NCBI RefSeq assembly: GCF_026213295.1
Contig: NC_079420.1
Coordinates: forward strand, 13,231,461-13,295,460
Length of the DNA stretch: 64,000 nt
Source: Gadus chalcogrammus
Lineage: Eukaryota; Chordata; Actinopteri; Gadiformes; Gadidae
Direction: 5' to 3'
Positions 1 to 11,576 of this stretch are shown in pieces; the first letter of the stretch is position 1, and each line of letters starts with the position of its first letter. The position numbers and the translations under genes were made by a program. The notes below the pieces were generated by a model. It was not told where the DNA came from and did not search any database. It worked only from the letters and a program-made list of their open reading frames with translations.

Positions 1-1149
1 GCATGTGCTTGTGCGTGCGTGCCTCCTTGTGTGTGCGCGTGAATGCGTTTTATCTCCCGTTTTACATTAGCAGTTTACCCTTATTTTACCCTAAACGCAC
101 ATGAGATACGACAAATGGAAAACAAAGTTCCATCTGTTAACAACTTGCCGTAATAGTTGGTGCATTGCAAGATAAGCGCTCCCATCCTACCATGGCAAAG
201 TCCACGGGCGCTCAGATCCGGTGAATTTACAGAGTTTGTGCATCCCCGTGTCCGCGCTGAGCTTTCCCGCGCAAACAAAGTTGCAAATACTTGCGCGTCT
301 AGATCGCATTTTAGAGAAACAATGCCTCTAAATATTATTTCATTTATCGATAGGCTACTATTTACCTATATAAAACTAACATACAAAAATAAAAATTGCT
401 TGCTAGTTGAATGTCTCATTATCAATATTAGGTGTCATACACACACACACACACACACACCGACGACATGAATAAATAGCTATTTTAGAGCAAGCCACTC
501 TCAGCCCGGCTAAACTATGTACACAAAAGTTGTCAATATTTGGCAGGCAGCGTTTTCCACGGGGAGTAAGTAAATATTTGTGATAACACCATCACACATT
601 TAGTATTTGGGAACGAAACAGCCGACTAGTGCGATAGATATAGATAAATAATAGGTGACTTCCGTGTAAAACAAATGAGAACGTAATTTCACCACTATAC
701 TACCACCTAGTGGTATGTTTGAGCGATATTAAACCGTTTTTGTTACACTTATCATCGTGTAGCCCGTTAAAACATAGCACACGATACGATTCAAACATAA
801 CCTTGAAGCTCTGACATTAATTAACCAACCATTTGAACGGAGACCAATTTGGCCTATTCCGCCTGGATCTATAGTTCGCCTTCATCGCAACAATGAATAA
901 CAGCGAGGCTGTTATGTCACATTAAATCAAATTAACCGACCAGCTCCTGTTTGCTGTTATGTTGTATCACTATCGATTCCCACGGCAACGTTTCCTCTCA
1001 TAATATAGTAAACAATTGACTAGGTTAATCTCCCTCCCCCATCCTGCGCACTGATACCTGCGTCCTCCATAGCAGAGAACACGGAGCCCCGCCTCGCACG
1101 TCTCTCACGCACTAGTTACGTCTGACCGTAAAAAATAGAAACTTCCAAG
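1..1149. other. Upstream flank and probable promoter of RSBN1L; no gene seen
   Basis: No open frame here resembles a known protein. The first 50 bases are TG-rich simple sequence, and a perfect (AC)11 tract lies at 439-460. The last 120 bases before the RSBN1L start codon turn C-rich with several CpGs (around 1030-1130), which suits a promoter and 5' UTR, but no TATA box or other decisive element is visible. The neighbour expected from human synteny, PTPN12, is not present in this piece. Confidence 0.5.
439..460. repeat. (AC)n microsatellite
   Basis: Perfect dinucleotide tract of about 11 units in the RSBN1L upstream flank. Confidence 0.95.
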
Positions 1150-4100
1150 ATGGCTGAGTCCGTGGACTCCATGCATTTCGCAGCAAATAGCAAAACAAAT
1201 TCCCCTAAACCCTTGATACCTAAACGGCCGCCCGAGAGCAGGCCACAGTCTTCCAGTGATATTTACTCACCACCCTCAAAGAAAGTCCGAATCGAGGAGA
1301 AGAGCTTGAAACACAAGAAACTAAACGGAGATGTCTGCGCAGGGGAAAAACACAACGGGAAGCAGAGTTATGGAAGCCCAGCGAAATGGAGTTTCGGCCC
1401 GGCCAAGGCGAGCAACTCCAGCGCGCCAGCTCCCGCTCGAAAAATATTCAAGATCAGCAACTTCCTTGCATCGCCCCATAAAGTAAAAAAGGCAAAAGAT
1501 AAACGGCATAAAGATAAGGACCAAACCTTACAAACGCAGAGTTCCCCTATCGCTATGGAGAAAGTGAGCCCTGCTAGTTGCCATACAAAGACGGAGAACG
1601 GTGACGTGCAAGTGTTTAAAAAAGGTAGGGGAATACGAAAATAATCATTTAAACATTATCACCAGTTGCATTAGAATGTTATTAGTGAGGTAGTTGGAAA
1701 CAAAATGTCACATTAATAAAGTTAGTTAATATATCGTTAGAAAGCTTGATATAGCCCAATGTTGTTAGGCCCAGTAGCACACGTGGGGGTGTTTGGGCTT
1801 CAGTTAACGGTAGTTTGCCATTGATTACATTGCAATTTACTGTTGTTCTCTCTCTCTCAGAACATCGCGTTAAAGACAACGAAAGAGACAAGAAAAAAGA
1901 GAAGGATAAGGAGTTAAATCATAATTTACCTGTGAATGACATTGGCAGTGAGAATGGAGAAGTGATTTCACAGCAGAAAGGTATGGATAACATGCAAACT
2001 TCCAATGTATTTATTTTATGTATATCAATCATGTAGATATTTTGTATAGTAATAGCATAGTTATTCCCATAGTAACAAGGCGTTGCATTAATGTGAAACA
2101 TACTGTACCTATTCTGTTCTCAGAGCCTGTTGAGTCGAAGGAGATACTTCAACCCACGTCGGAAGAAGAGATGCTGCTTAAGAAACTGAAGAAGAAGAAG
2201 AAAAAGAAACACAAAGATGGTGAGCGGGAGAAGACCAGGCACAGTCGCCCTAAAATGTACCACCGGTCGAGTCAGACGGTTTGTGCCGGTGTCTCTCTTG
2301 AATTACCAGACTTCCTAACCAAGATCAACGGAAACAGCAGCAATAGCTTACGGCACAACACAGCCGCCCCACACCAAGACCACCTCCTGGACTCTGCCCT
2401 GGCTCCCACTGCCGCCATGGCGCAGGAGAGGCTGGGCTTCAGCCCTCCTCTTCAGTGTGCCCCATCGTCATCACCGGTCCTGGAAGGCTTGGAATTTGCC
2501 CGTCTGATCCACGTGGAGCAGCAGGCGAACGGAGGGGCGTCGGTGGCGCACACCTACACAGAGCACCTGGCCCACCTCTCCCCGGCTGAGATGCAGCGCT
2601 TTGCGCAGGAGTTTGTCACGCTGTCCTTCAGCGAGGACCAGGACCAGGCGGCACACTTTGTCATGGGAATCATTCACGGAGCAGCGTCCTACCTCCCAGA
2701 CTTCCTGGATTACTTCTCCTACAATTTCCCCAACTCGCCGGTGAAGATGGAGGTCCTCGGCAAGAAGGACATCGAGACGACCACCATGGCAAACTTCTGC
2801 TCTCAGGTGAGTGTTTGTTGTTGTTGTTGTTTGGGTTGGGAGCTTTGCTGTCTACAGGAGGACCTGAAAGCACCTATGTTAAGAACTTCTATCACAGTAA
2901 CAATCTCAAAGGGCTTCCGGGCAACCCCTTTACACCCCCAAAGGTTAGGGAAAACTACCAGTATGCAAGTGAGGAAACCATGAGAAGAGGCATCCCTCCT
3001 TCTCGGGAAGGTCGTGAGCGCAGTAGGTGCCAGAGGGGCTGAACTGTTGTAAACAACATGGAGCAGCCGGGTCACAGACAAGAACATGCAGCTACAACCA
3101 CCACAGGGGACTTCATCAGCACAGCACAGCCCTAGAACAGAGCTAAGAGCTGGAGACCGGGAGAAGCAGCACCACAGTGTGAGATGTGATGATGAAGAGC
3201 ACAGGGAGCCTGTAGGGAGCCAATATCCGTCAGGAGCAGCAGTTGGCTATAGCTGGCATACAGGTCGCTGAAATCTTGAACGAGGAGGGGAGGGTCACTG
3301 CAAGGGGCCAAATCAGATGTTACAAAAACAAACCTCTTAAGTCAACCTGACTGATTACAGCGGGACAACGTGATTGACAAGGCGCTCCATAAGGGAGCAC
3401 TCGTAGACAACTTTTCGGATTGATAAGGCCCTGAGTTGTTAACATCAACAACAACAACAACAACATTATCACAAACACTGATATGCATCCATCCCTGCTT
3501 ACAGATATAGCACTGCTATAACGCTGGGCCAGACTTTCATCCCAAGGATGAAACACGCATTATTTTTTTTTTACCTTGTTAACTAATTTCCTTCCAAACA
3601 TACTGTTTTGATCTGACAAAGTCTGTGATGGTGTGCATACCATTAGAAATGCTAATACAGTCAATGACATCATTGGGACGTCCTCCAAATACTCCCACCA
3701 AATACAAATCCTGACTGTTGAATCAACACACCTGGCTCATTGGTCCTACTCCCTACATGGAAATTTGTCACGTTAAAAAATAAACAATGCCGCTTGTGCA
3801 TGGTGTGGGCTGGTGTCTTAACGTTTAACAAAGAATGGTTCAGCATTTAACCATATGTGTCGTGCTAAGGCTTATGGTGACAACAACCATGCTCTACAGA
3901 ACCAATGATGAAAATAACAAGATGTCAACTTTTGAAACTTTCATGTGAGAGAATTTCTGTCTTACTATTTCGATAGTAAGGCTAATATATGTGGATAGAA
4001 AGTGGTACAAATCGAGGACTCGCAAGTGATTATTTATTTACACAATCATTTAATAACCCTTAGGCACCATCAACGTATAATAAACACACTTTCTAAAAAA

Positions 4101-7100
4101 AAAAGAGGCAAAGAATAAAATGCAGACTGAGCGTTGTGTGGCAGTGGCCACTAGTAGAGTGCAAAGAGCTGTCGAGGTCCGCAGAATGAATGTCTTTCCG
4201 ACTGGGTCACTGTGCCGTCCCGCCTCAGCTGTCTCTTGTGTTCCCGTGGGGCAGGTGAAGCGGACCTACTCCCAGGGAACGTACCGCGCAGGGGCCATGA
4301 GGCAGGTCAGCCTGGTGGGGGCTGTGGACGAGGAGGTCGGGGATTACTTCCCAGAGTTCATCAGCATGCTGGCGGACTCCCCCTTCTTGGAGGTTTGTGC
4401 TCTTTAACGTCTCGACAGAGTACGGGACGCGCCCACACTGATAGCAGCTGCTAGGGTTGTGCTGAAAAAGGCCGCTGGCGGTGAGCCTTCCAGATGCAGA
4501 CGTCCAAGAATAAACACTGACAGCAAACCATTTATTTTTGAAAACCTTAGTAGGACAATTGCATTACCACCTCTAGGTATGAATGCACGATAGGTATCGG
4601 TCCAAAACACGATGTGCTGGTAATGGGATATTTGTATTGAATTATGTAATGTTTTGTTCCCATAATTAATGCACCTGAGTAAACCACACGTCGTAGGCTA
4701 GATCAGGGAGCAAAACATGTCTGCAAACATGTCGTCGCTGATTTGGTTATTCACTGTCACAGAGGACGACAGCATGAAGGTTATTGCCAACACATGTTCA
4801 GCTAGGGTTCAAAGAGGAGGGAAAAAGTGTAACATTTTTTACCAGAGATGCAAGAAATACCCCAAAACTTTCGCCCAAAGTACACATTGAAGGCCAGTTG
4901 AACCTTCATGATGCACAGTATGTGCATTATGCCCACACCAGCGCTCCACTCGCCATACGGTGGTTCACTTGCTTTTCCGAGTTGTAGAGCTAGCGTGATA
5001 ATCCCTATTAAGTGATTTGAATGTTATACCCATTGGGGAACAAAATATGGCTCTGTAGGGAAGCGCTCCTGACAGACAGCTTTTCTTAAAAGGCCGGTCT
5101 CATCGCTAGGAACATAGGACTTATACTGTTGATCGCACCTAAAGTTCCCAGCAGCAGATTGCTGTTAATGGGAACTTGAATATCTGTTGTTTTATCTTTC
5201 TAACAATATGCAACTGCATGAATTTATTTTTGGACCATTTAATTATGCATCAATCATGTTTCAAACTTGCTTTACAAATACTCGTTTAATTGAGTACACG
5301 TTTGCACAGTTGAACATGATGTTGATGTAAGTGCTTTGCATTGTCAACTGCAACAGGTTGTTTATCATTATAAGTGCTTCTGTTGGTTGGTCACAAACCA
5401 CAGGTTATTAACTTTCCGGTATTGGCCATGAGAAGCAGTTAATTATCGGTTATTGGTCTCGGTTGAAACAAGTCCATATCGTGGATCCCTACTTATAAGA
5501 GATGATGGTTTATGTACTTCTTTCAACTATTTAACTATACTCTTAACACTGTCTAATACTGTTCTCAAAACTACACTAAGGGTTACTGTACTGCAATATT
5601 GTACTTGGTAGGTAATTGTGTAGCTACTGCATCAGACATGTCAAGTTTCCATGGCTGTGTGAATGTGTGGTGCTATGTATATGATCTGTGGCTTGTTGTT
5701 GACGTTTCTGCAGAGGACACTGCCCTGGGGCACCTTCTCAAGCCTCCGTCTCCAGAGCCCCACGGAGAGCGACGACGGGCCCATCATGTGGGTCCGACCT
5801 GGAGAACAAATGATCCCAATGGCAGACATGCCGAAGTCCCCCTTCAAGAGGAAAAGGTGGGCAATTAACGATTTGACAAGCTGTCCAACCGGTCTTTGAA
5901 TAAGTTATGAATAGAGTTGAGGTTATTTGTGCTCAGCTGCTTTCCTATAGGATGTCATCAAAGCCATGATAGGATAAATAATACAATTGATCTCATCTTG
6001 TGTCATTCTTGTACACTCTTGAACATTCCTGGCTTTCCTTTGAACATGTGTAGCAGATCCACCAATGAGATAAAGAACCTGCAGTACCTGCCGCGGGCCA
6101 GCGAGCCCAGGGAAATGCTTTTTGAGGACCGGACCAGAGCCCACGCCGACCACATCGGCCAGGGCTTCGAAAGACAGACCACAGCCGCCGTGGGCGTCTT
6201 AAAGGCAGTCCGCTGTGGAGAGGGGTAAGTGCCTGATGCCTTGCCCAAAGTGAACCCCTGTGTTTATGTGGATTTTTTTTGTGGCAGGGATCTTTTGAGT
6301 CTTACCCATGTTGGTTTTTCATACAGCGGTGATGGGCCGGCCCGGATCACCAAAGATGTGGTGTGCTTCCATGCCGGAGATTTCCCTGATGTGGTCATGA
6401 GGCTACAGCTCGACCTCCATGAACCGCCGCTGTCTCAGGTAGGCCTCACAGCTCAACCTAGTAGCATCTTATTTGCCACACTAACCGCAGGGTACACCTC
6501 AAGGTGCCTTATTCAGTCCCTCCAGGATTTCGCGGGCCTCTTTTGAGATTGTTGCGGCCTAAAATGCCTGATGTTGTGTGAGCTTTTCCAAAAAGTTGCG
6601 ATTAAAGTTGCAGTGTTTTTAATGTTTTTGTTGCGATTACAGTGCGAGAGGAAGTGAAAGTTGCGATAAAAGTTGTGATTTTCTGCACAACTTTTGCTGC
6701 AATTTTCCCAGAGTAATTTGTTAAATATTAAGTTATTACTGAAAAAAACATTAATTAACAGAAGAAAAACACTGAGAAATGGTCCTATGAATAATTGATT
6801 CTTTTCGCGCTGGCTATTGACTTGGATGCAACTGCCTGTGTCATAGTGATAGCCTCTTCGTCTGACGTCCTTCCTGAAGTTCTGTAGTTATGTTTCGCGG
6901 TGGCAAAATGCTTATCAATGGAAGATTTCCACTTATGTACCACCACAATATTGCATGCAGTGCAAAATAATTTCCCACCGCTTTCATGTAGAATACCAGG
7001 ATACTGCTTTTACAATTTACAATTAGGGCAGTTAGCAGACGCTTTTATCCAACGCGGCTTACATCGTTAAATATACACATTGACACACAGACGGCAGAGT

Positions 7101-9788
7101 CAACCATGCAAGGCAACAAGCCAGCACGTCAGGAGCAGTTAGGGTTAAGTGTCTTGCTCAGGGACACATCAACACCTAGTTAGGAGGAGCTGGGGATTGA
7201 ACTAGCAACCTCTCGGTTACAAGACAACTGCTCTACCTCCTGAGCTAAGCCATCCCCTTTTCGTAATCTCTGCAGTTATTTTGGAATCCAATTGTGAAAC
7301 CTTGGACGCCCACATGATGCATGAATGCTTGAATCACTTGAAGTAGTAAACACGGAAGTAAGGCGGAAGGTAGTTTGTCGACGTCAGTTCAAGACGCCAC
7401 TGATTGGTCAAATTTGCGGGAAAGTTGCGTTGGTTGGTTAAAATTCCGACACCGCACTTAATTCGCAGTGATTGGTTGATGTTGCGTTGAAGTTGCAAAT
7501 CGCAGCATCGCGAAATCCTGGAGGGACTGCTTATTGCAACGGATGTCCGTTGAGCTCCCCCTCCTCCCAGCGGTTAATATCCCGGTGTTGTCTGTAGCCT
7601 ACAATGTGGTCAAATTAGTTTCCTCTGCTACTCTCGTCCCCCTCCACAGTGTGTGCAGTGGATCGACGATGCCAAGCTGAACCAGCTGAGGAGAGAGGGA
7701 ATACGCTACGCTCGCATCCAGCTCTACCACGACGACATCTACTTCATACCCAGGGGAGTGGTCCACCAGTTCAAAACGGTGTCGGCCGTCTGCAGCCTAG
7801 CCTGGCACATCCGCCTCCGGCAGTATCACCAAGAGGAAGAGGAGGAGAAGGGGGAAGATGAGACGCTCACGCCGACACGGTCGCCGCTTCGACTCGATGA
7901 GGAAGAGGACGACGAAGATAATGACGATGATGGCGAGGAGGAGGAGGAGGACGACGACGACGACGACGAGAGAGATAGGACAAAGGACTGTCACGCTCGT
8001 TCGAAGATGTCACCAGACTTTGGTGACAGAAGAAGAGAGGGCTGGAGGGACCCCTCTTCGCAAGGACACACGGGGGTCTACAAGGAGGAAGAGGTGGAGA
8101 CGGACGGGAAGCCGCCAGCAGACGACTGCTCGCCCACGCCCAGTCTAGACCTCATCAAGAAGGAGAGGGAGGATGGTCTGCTTGCAGAGAGCCTAATGGA
8201 GGTTACACCCAAAAAGGAGAATGGGGAGGGGGTTGGGGGAGGCCAGGGAGAGGCCAGGGATGCAGCCACTCGGACACTATATAAAGGGGTAGTAGAGGAA
8301 GGAGAGGCTGGTGCTCCCTGGACGCTACAGCACATCAAAAAAGAGCAAGATGTGATAGAGGAGAGGCCGCAGAAGCCTACTCTCAAAGAGGAGAGGCCGC
8401 AGAAGCCTACTCTCAAAGAGGAGAGGCCGCAGAAGACTACTCTCAAAGAGGAGAGGACGCAGAAGCCTACTCTCAAAGAGGAGAGGACGCAGAAGCCTAC
8501 TCTCAAAGAGGAGAGGACGCAGAAGCCTACTCTTAAAGAGGAGAGGCCGCAAAAGCCTTCTCTCAAAGAGGAGAGGCCGCAGAAGCCTACTCTAGCAGAG
8601 GACAGGCAGCAGAAGCCTACTCTGGCAGAGGACAGGCAGCAGAAGCCTACTCTGGCAGAGGACAGGCAGCAGAAGCCTACTTTCACAGAAGATAGGCCGC
8701 AGAAGCCTACTTTCACAGAAGAGAGGCCGCAGAAGCCTACTCTGGCAGAAGAGAGGCAGCAGAAGCCTACTCTGGCAGAAGAGAGGCTGCTACAAAGCCC
8801 GGGTGTGAGAGAGAAAGCTAGAGAGGATTGTACAGGCACTTGCGTACCATCAACACCAGTCAGAAAGGATAAGGAAAAGGTAAGGGCCAAAGATAAAGAG
8901 GAGAGGGAGAAGGGGAAAGACAGGGAGAAGAAGGAAAAAGAGAGGGGGAAAGAGAAGGAGCGGGATAAGAAAGACAGGCCCAAGGACCGGGAGAGAGACA
9001 AGGAGAGGGTCAGGGAGAGGGAGAAAACCAAACCTGTGGGTGTGACCTTGACACACCCACTGATCCAAGTCAAGAAGAAGGAGGAGGACGGGACGCGAGA
9101 GGGCAGTGGTCACTCAACGCTCCCCTTTCAGAAGGAGGACAGGGGGTCCAAAGAGCCTGAGTCGGCCTCCAAAGCGCCGTCTCAGGTCAAGAGAGACAAG
9201 GAGCATGACAAAGAGCGGCCCAGCGCTCCGCCTCACACCAGGCCGGAGAGGGAGGACTCTAAAGAGGGCAGCTTGCATCGACACAAGCCCTCCCACGGGA
9301 AGAAGGAGAAGAGCAGCCACAGGGAAGGGAAGGACAGCCAAGCCCGGAGCAAGACGGCCAGAGAGGACGGAAAGCCAGGCCCCCTCAAACAAAGTCACGT
9401 CAAGAAGGAGGGAAAGAAGGACAAGGAAATCAACAACAAGGAAGAGCGAAAGAAGACCAACGCCGCTCAGGGTTTTGCTCCGCCGCCCGACCACAAACCC
9501 ACACCACGAACACTCATCACCTTTGACCTCTTCAAGCCTATGGACGCTCACCAAACGCTGCCTGTGTCCTACACAGACACGCGAGTCAAGAGTCACCATC
9601 ACGGTGAATCGCGAGGCACGTCCGGCTCCAGGTTCGGAGCGGACAGTCGGACATTAACGCCCTCAAAAGTACCCAAAGCTAAGGACCCAAAGCAGGCGAA
9701 AGCCACGCCGAACTCTGAGTCCCAGCTGTTGTTAAAACAGCCCCTTAAACCACACACCCCCCAAACCCAGAAGGACTTTTTAATATGA
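1150..9788 (+). CDS. rsbn1l: Round spermatid basic protein 1-like (RSBN1L), KDM9-family protein, eight coding exons
   Basis: Exons seen: 1150-1624, 1861-1980, 2124-2806, 4255-4392, 5714-5856, 6057-6224, 6327-6438 and 7650-9788. All junctions are GT-AG and phases agree, giving 1325 codons plus a stop. The N-terminus is basic with a lysine run ([13 protein letters not shown]). The conserved core starts near [12 protein letters not shown] in exon 3 and runs through exon 8 to [10 protein letters not shown] and CSLAWHIRL, which looks like the last strands and metal-binding His of a JmjC/cupin fold. Relatives (RSBN1, worm DPY-21) are nuclear H4K20me2 demethylases; activity of this paralogue is inferred only. 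The adjoining TMEM60 picks RSBN1L over RSBN1. After the core the last exon adds about 650 residues of acidic, K/E-rich sequence with a 10-residue repeat, whereas human RSBN1L as I recall is about 846 residues in total. Start chosen: first ATG, opening [10 protein letters not shown]. Confidence 0.92.
2807..4254 (+). other. RSBN1L intron 3
   Basis: About 1.45 kb bounded by the donor after 2806 and the acceptor before 4255. AT-rich, with an (AAC)n run near 3447-3465. Nothing else recognisable. Confidence 0.7.
4393..5713 (+). other. RSBN1L intron 4
   Basis: About 1.3 kb between a donor (GTTTGT) and an acceptor (TTTCTGCAG). No repeat family or conserved reading frame recognised. Confidence 0.65.
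6785..7000 (-). pseudogene. CGGBP1-like BED/C2H2 zinc-finger fragment inside the transposon
   Basis: Read on the minus strand from about 7000 to a TAG at 6785-6787, the frame is open and includes [13 protein letters not shown] followed by [13 protein letters not shown]. This gives C-x2-C-x14-H-x5-H, the same spacing and much the same residues as vertebrate CGGBP1 (GGKLFCTSCN, then DHLKSKTH). About 25 further residues follow before the stop, with no transposase catalytic domain. Upstream, a start at 7313-7315 opens [12 protein letters not shown], which runs into the SINE and is not clearly in the same frame. It is therefore a broken or minimal DNA-binding module of a mobile element, not a host gene. 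Confidence 0.7.
7010..7262 (-). mobile_element. tRNA-derived SINE, antisense, nested in the transposon
   Basis: On the minus strand the head reads GGCTTAGCTCAGGAGGTAG, a pol III A-box-like segment. It is followed by GGTTGCTAGTTCAATCC, a B-box-like segment. The tail contains GGATAAAAGCGTCTGCTAA, the 3' end shared by many fish SINEs and L2-clade LINEs. The element therefore reads from about 7262 down to 7010. Target duplications are not clear. Confidence 0.8.
8358..8777 (+). repeat. In-frame 30-bp coding repeat, 14 units (10-residue repeat in RSBN1L)
   Basis: Fourteen consecutive 30-bp units encode variants of [10 protein letters not shown]. The first seven end in LK, so with the next EE each makes an LKEE tetrapeptide. 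Later units change to TLAED or TFTED. Neighbouring units are nearly identical at the DNA level, indicating recent slippage or unequal exchange. The array lies wholly within the last RSBN1L exon. Confidence 0.97.
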
Positions 9789-11576
9789 ATGTCTCAGCGT
9801 TTGGTTGTCTTTCTACTGTACAACTTCGCCAAGGCTGTGTGGAAGTGTCATTTTTTTTAACCGCACCCTTCCTTCATATATGATCATGTTCTAAAATCTG
9901 TTTGGCCAAAGGACACATTCCATTGGATAGCTCACACCAACAGTCACTATGGTGATCTGAACAGAGGAGGTACTTTAAATGGGTGCTGAAGCAAGAATGT
10001 AAGTTAAATAGCAACATTTTCTGTTGGTTGGCGAATGTATGTAGGCTTTTTTAATCAGTGACCCATCAACTGTTAGGTACTCAACCAGACCGTCTGCAAA
10101 CATCTGGTCTTTCTCTTCTGCTATAGGAAACCCCAATGTTTGAAACACTTCATGCCCCTGATAGGGATTTTTTTTTTTACATATTGCTGTAGTCTTACCA
10201 GTTTTTAGTTTAAACACTTTGAAATGTTTTCTGACTGGATTCACTGACTCACAGGGCTGTAAATACTACTGTACAGTATAGATGTATTAGCATTAAGGTG
10301 AGAAAATGTATACAGATATTGCATATATTTTTTGTAAGATGAGTTTTATTTTCCATAGAACTTATTTATATCATTTACTGTCAGTTTTTATTTGAAACCA
10401 ATGTACGTGAGAATTTTGTAAATACATTTTATTTCCTAAGGTAAGACTTGGTAGTGTGATTTATACTCCAAAACTCTCAATAAATGGTTCAGAATATTTT
10501 GTGTGCATTCTTTGTGTTAAGACAAGTTTTAAATCGTAGAAGGACCATGGTATTTCCAAGATGAAGGAAAGATTGAGAGCCTAATGCCGGCTTCTCCGAC
10601 GACGCTACTCAATGCTACAACCAGTATGTTTTTAAAATGCCTTTAGGGGTAGGAACGTTTGTTTTTTTTTGGCCAGTGATGATTCCAAATTCTGAGTATC
10701 TCAGGTTGCCAGATATTAAATAAAGGGGCACCGTTTGTGCAGCATTGGACGTAAAACAAACTAAATGTATCCAGATATACTAGATTTGACGCAAGCAAAA
10801 AAAGCCTGGTAAAAACCGGTCGATCGAGATCTGGCGCTGCAATTGATAGATGGAGAAAGCTTAGAACAGAAGGCTTTCAAGACCGATGCAGCATGAACTT
10901 GTTTATAATATGCAAACAATAAATTGCAAGTGTATTAACTCATCTTACAATGTAGGACTCGTCGCTCATCAGTGTCGAAATATAATTGCTCTCGTACCAA
11001 ATTATATTGCAGTCGTGTAGGCAGTGTAACTCAACCTGGCAACCTGCTTGAGTCTCGGCAGGAGGGGGGCGGAGACAACTCTTCAAATGATGAATTTGGA
11101 CTGCAGTACCCATTTTGGGCGTTCGATGTCAATGTTACATCTACCATTAATATATCATGCAGAAATCTGAGAAAAGGCAATATTCCAATGATGTATATTA
11201 AGTTCTTGTTTCCTCCATGTGACGTTTCAGTCCCGTTTGGTGTATGCTAAAACGACTCCCGAAATACATAAGATGCATACATCGATTTGTCGACACAATA
11301 ATCAAGTCAACTGTTTTAAACAGTGTATTTGGTAAAGCACGTACAAAAATGGTATGTAGTGTACCAGTTCTCAGATATGTGAAGTGCACCACATAAAATG
11401 AACTGACTTTTACGAAAATGGTTTGTAACAATGAATGAATAAAAATAGTTGTGCAGTGTAACAAAGTTTCCCTTCAAGCATATCTTTAGTGGTTAAAAAA
11501 CAAACAAAAAAAAACTCCAATCTTCATCCTCAATTTGTCCTGGAGGAAGTGAAATATGACCCTAGTAGTCCATTCC
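9789..11576. other. RSBN1L 3' UTR and RSBN1L-TMEM60 convergent intergenic space
   Basis: The RSBN1L 3' UTR probably ends just after the AATAAA at 10479-10484, which is followed by TG-rich sequence. From about 10510 to 11576 no gene is seen; part must be the TMEM60 3' UTR, whose polyadenylation site I could not place. Confidence 0.6.
10479..10484 (+). terminator. Polyadenylation signal of RSBN1L
   Basis: AATAAA about 690 bases past the stop codon, followed within 20-30 bases by TTTTGTGTGCATTCTTTGTG, a TG-rich downstream element. Confidence 0.75.

Larger units (their letters stand above)
6514..7529 (-). mobile_element. DNA transposon (hAT-like, non-autonomous) with 21-bp perfect terminal inverted repeats
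   Basis: The ends 6514-6534 and 7509-7529 are perfect inverted copies beginning CAGTCCCTCCAGG. The hexamer CTTATT abuts both ends (6508-6513 and 7530-7535) as a likely target duplication. It sits in RSBN1L intron 7. The body has many short motifs built on AAAGTTGC and TTGCGATT. The minus strand carries a CGGBP1-like zinc-finger reading frame, listed separately, and a SINE has landed inside. CGG-binding proteins are known hAT transposase derivatives, so I call it hAT-like. The flanking duplication is 6 bp rather than the usual hAT 8 bp, so the superfamily is not certain. Confidence 0.8.

Noticed and set aside
8358..8777. Regular repeat array that might suggest a CRISPR
   Set aside because: Units are contiguous, in frame and without spacers, inside a eukaryotic exon.
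8078..9073. 331-codon open frame on the minus strand of the RSBN1L last exon
   Set aside because: It is the antisense shadow of the repeat array and K/E-rich coding sequence, reads as repetitive Leu/Ser/Cys/Phe, and has no homology or gene context.
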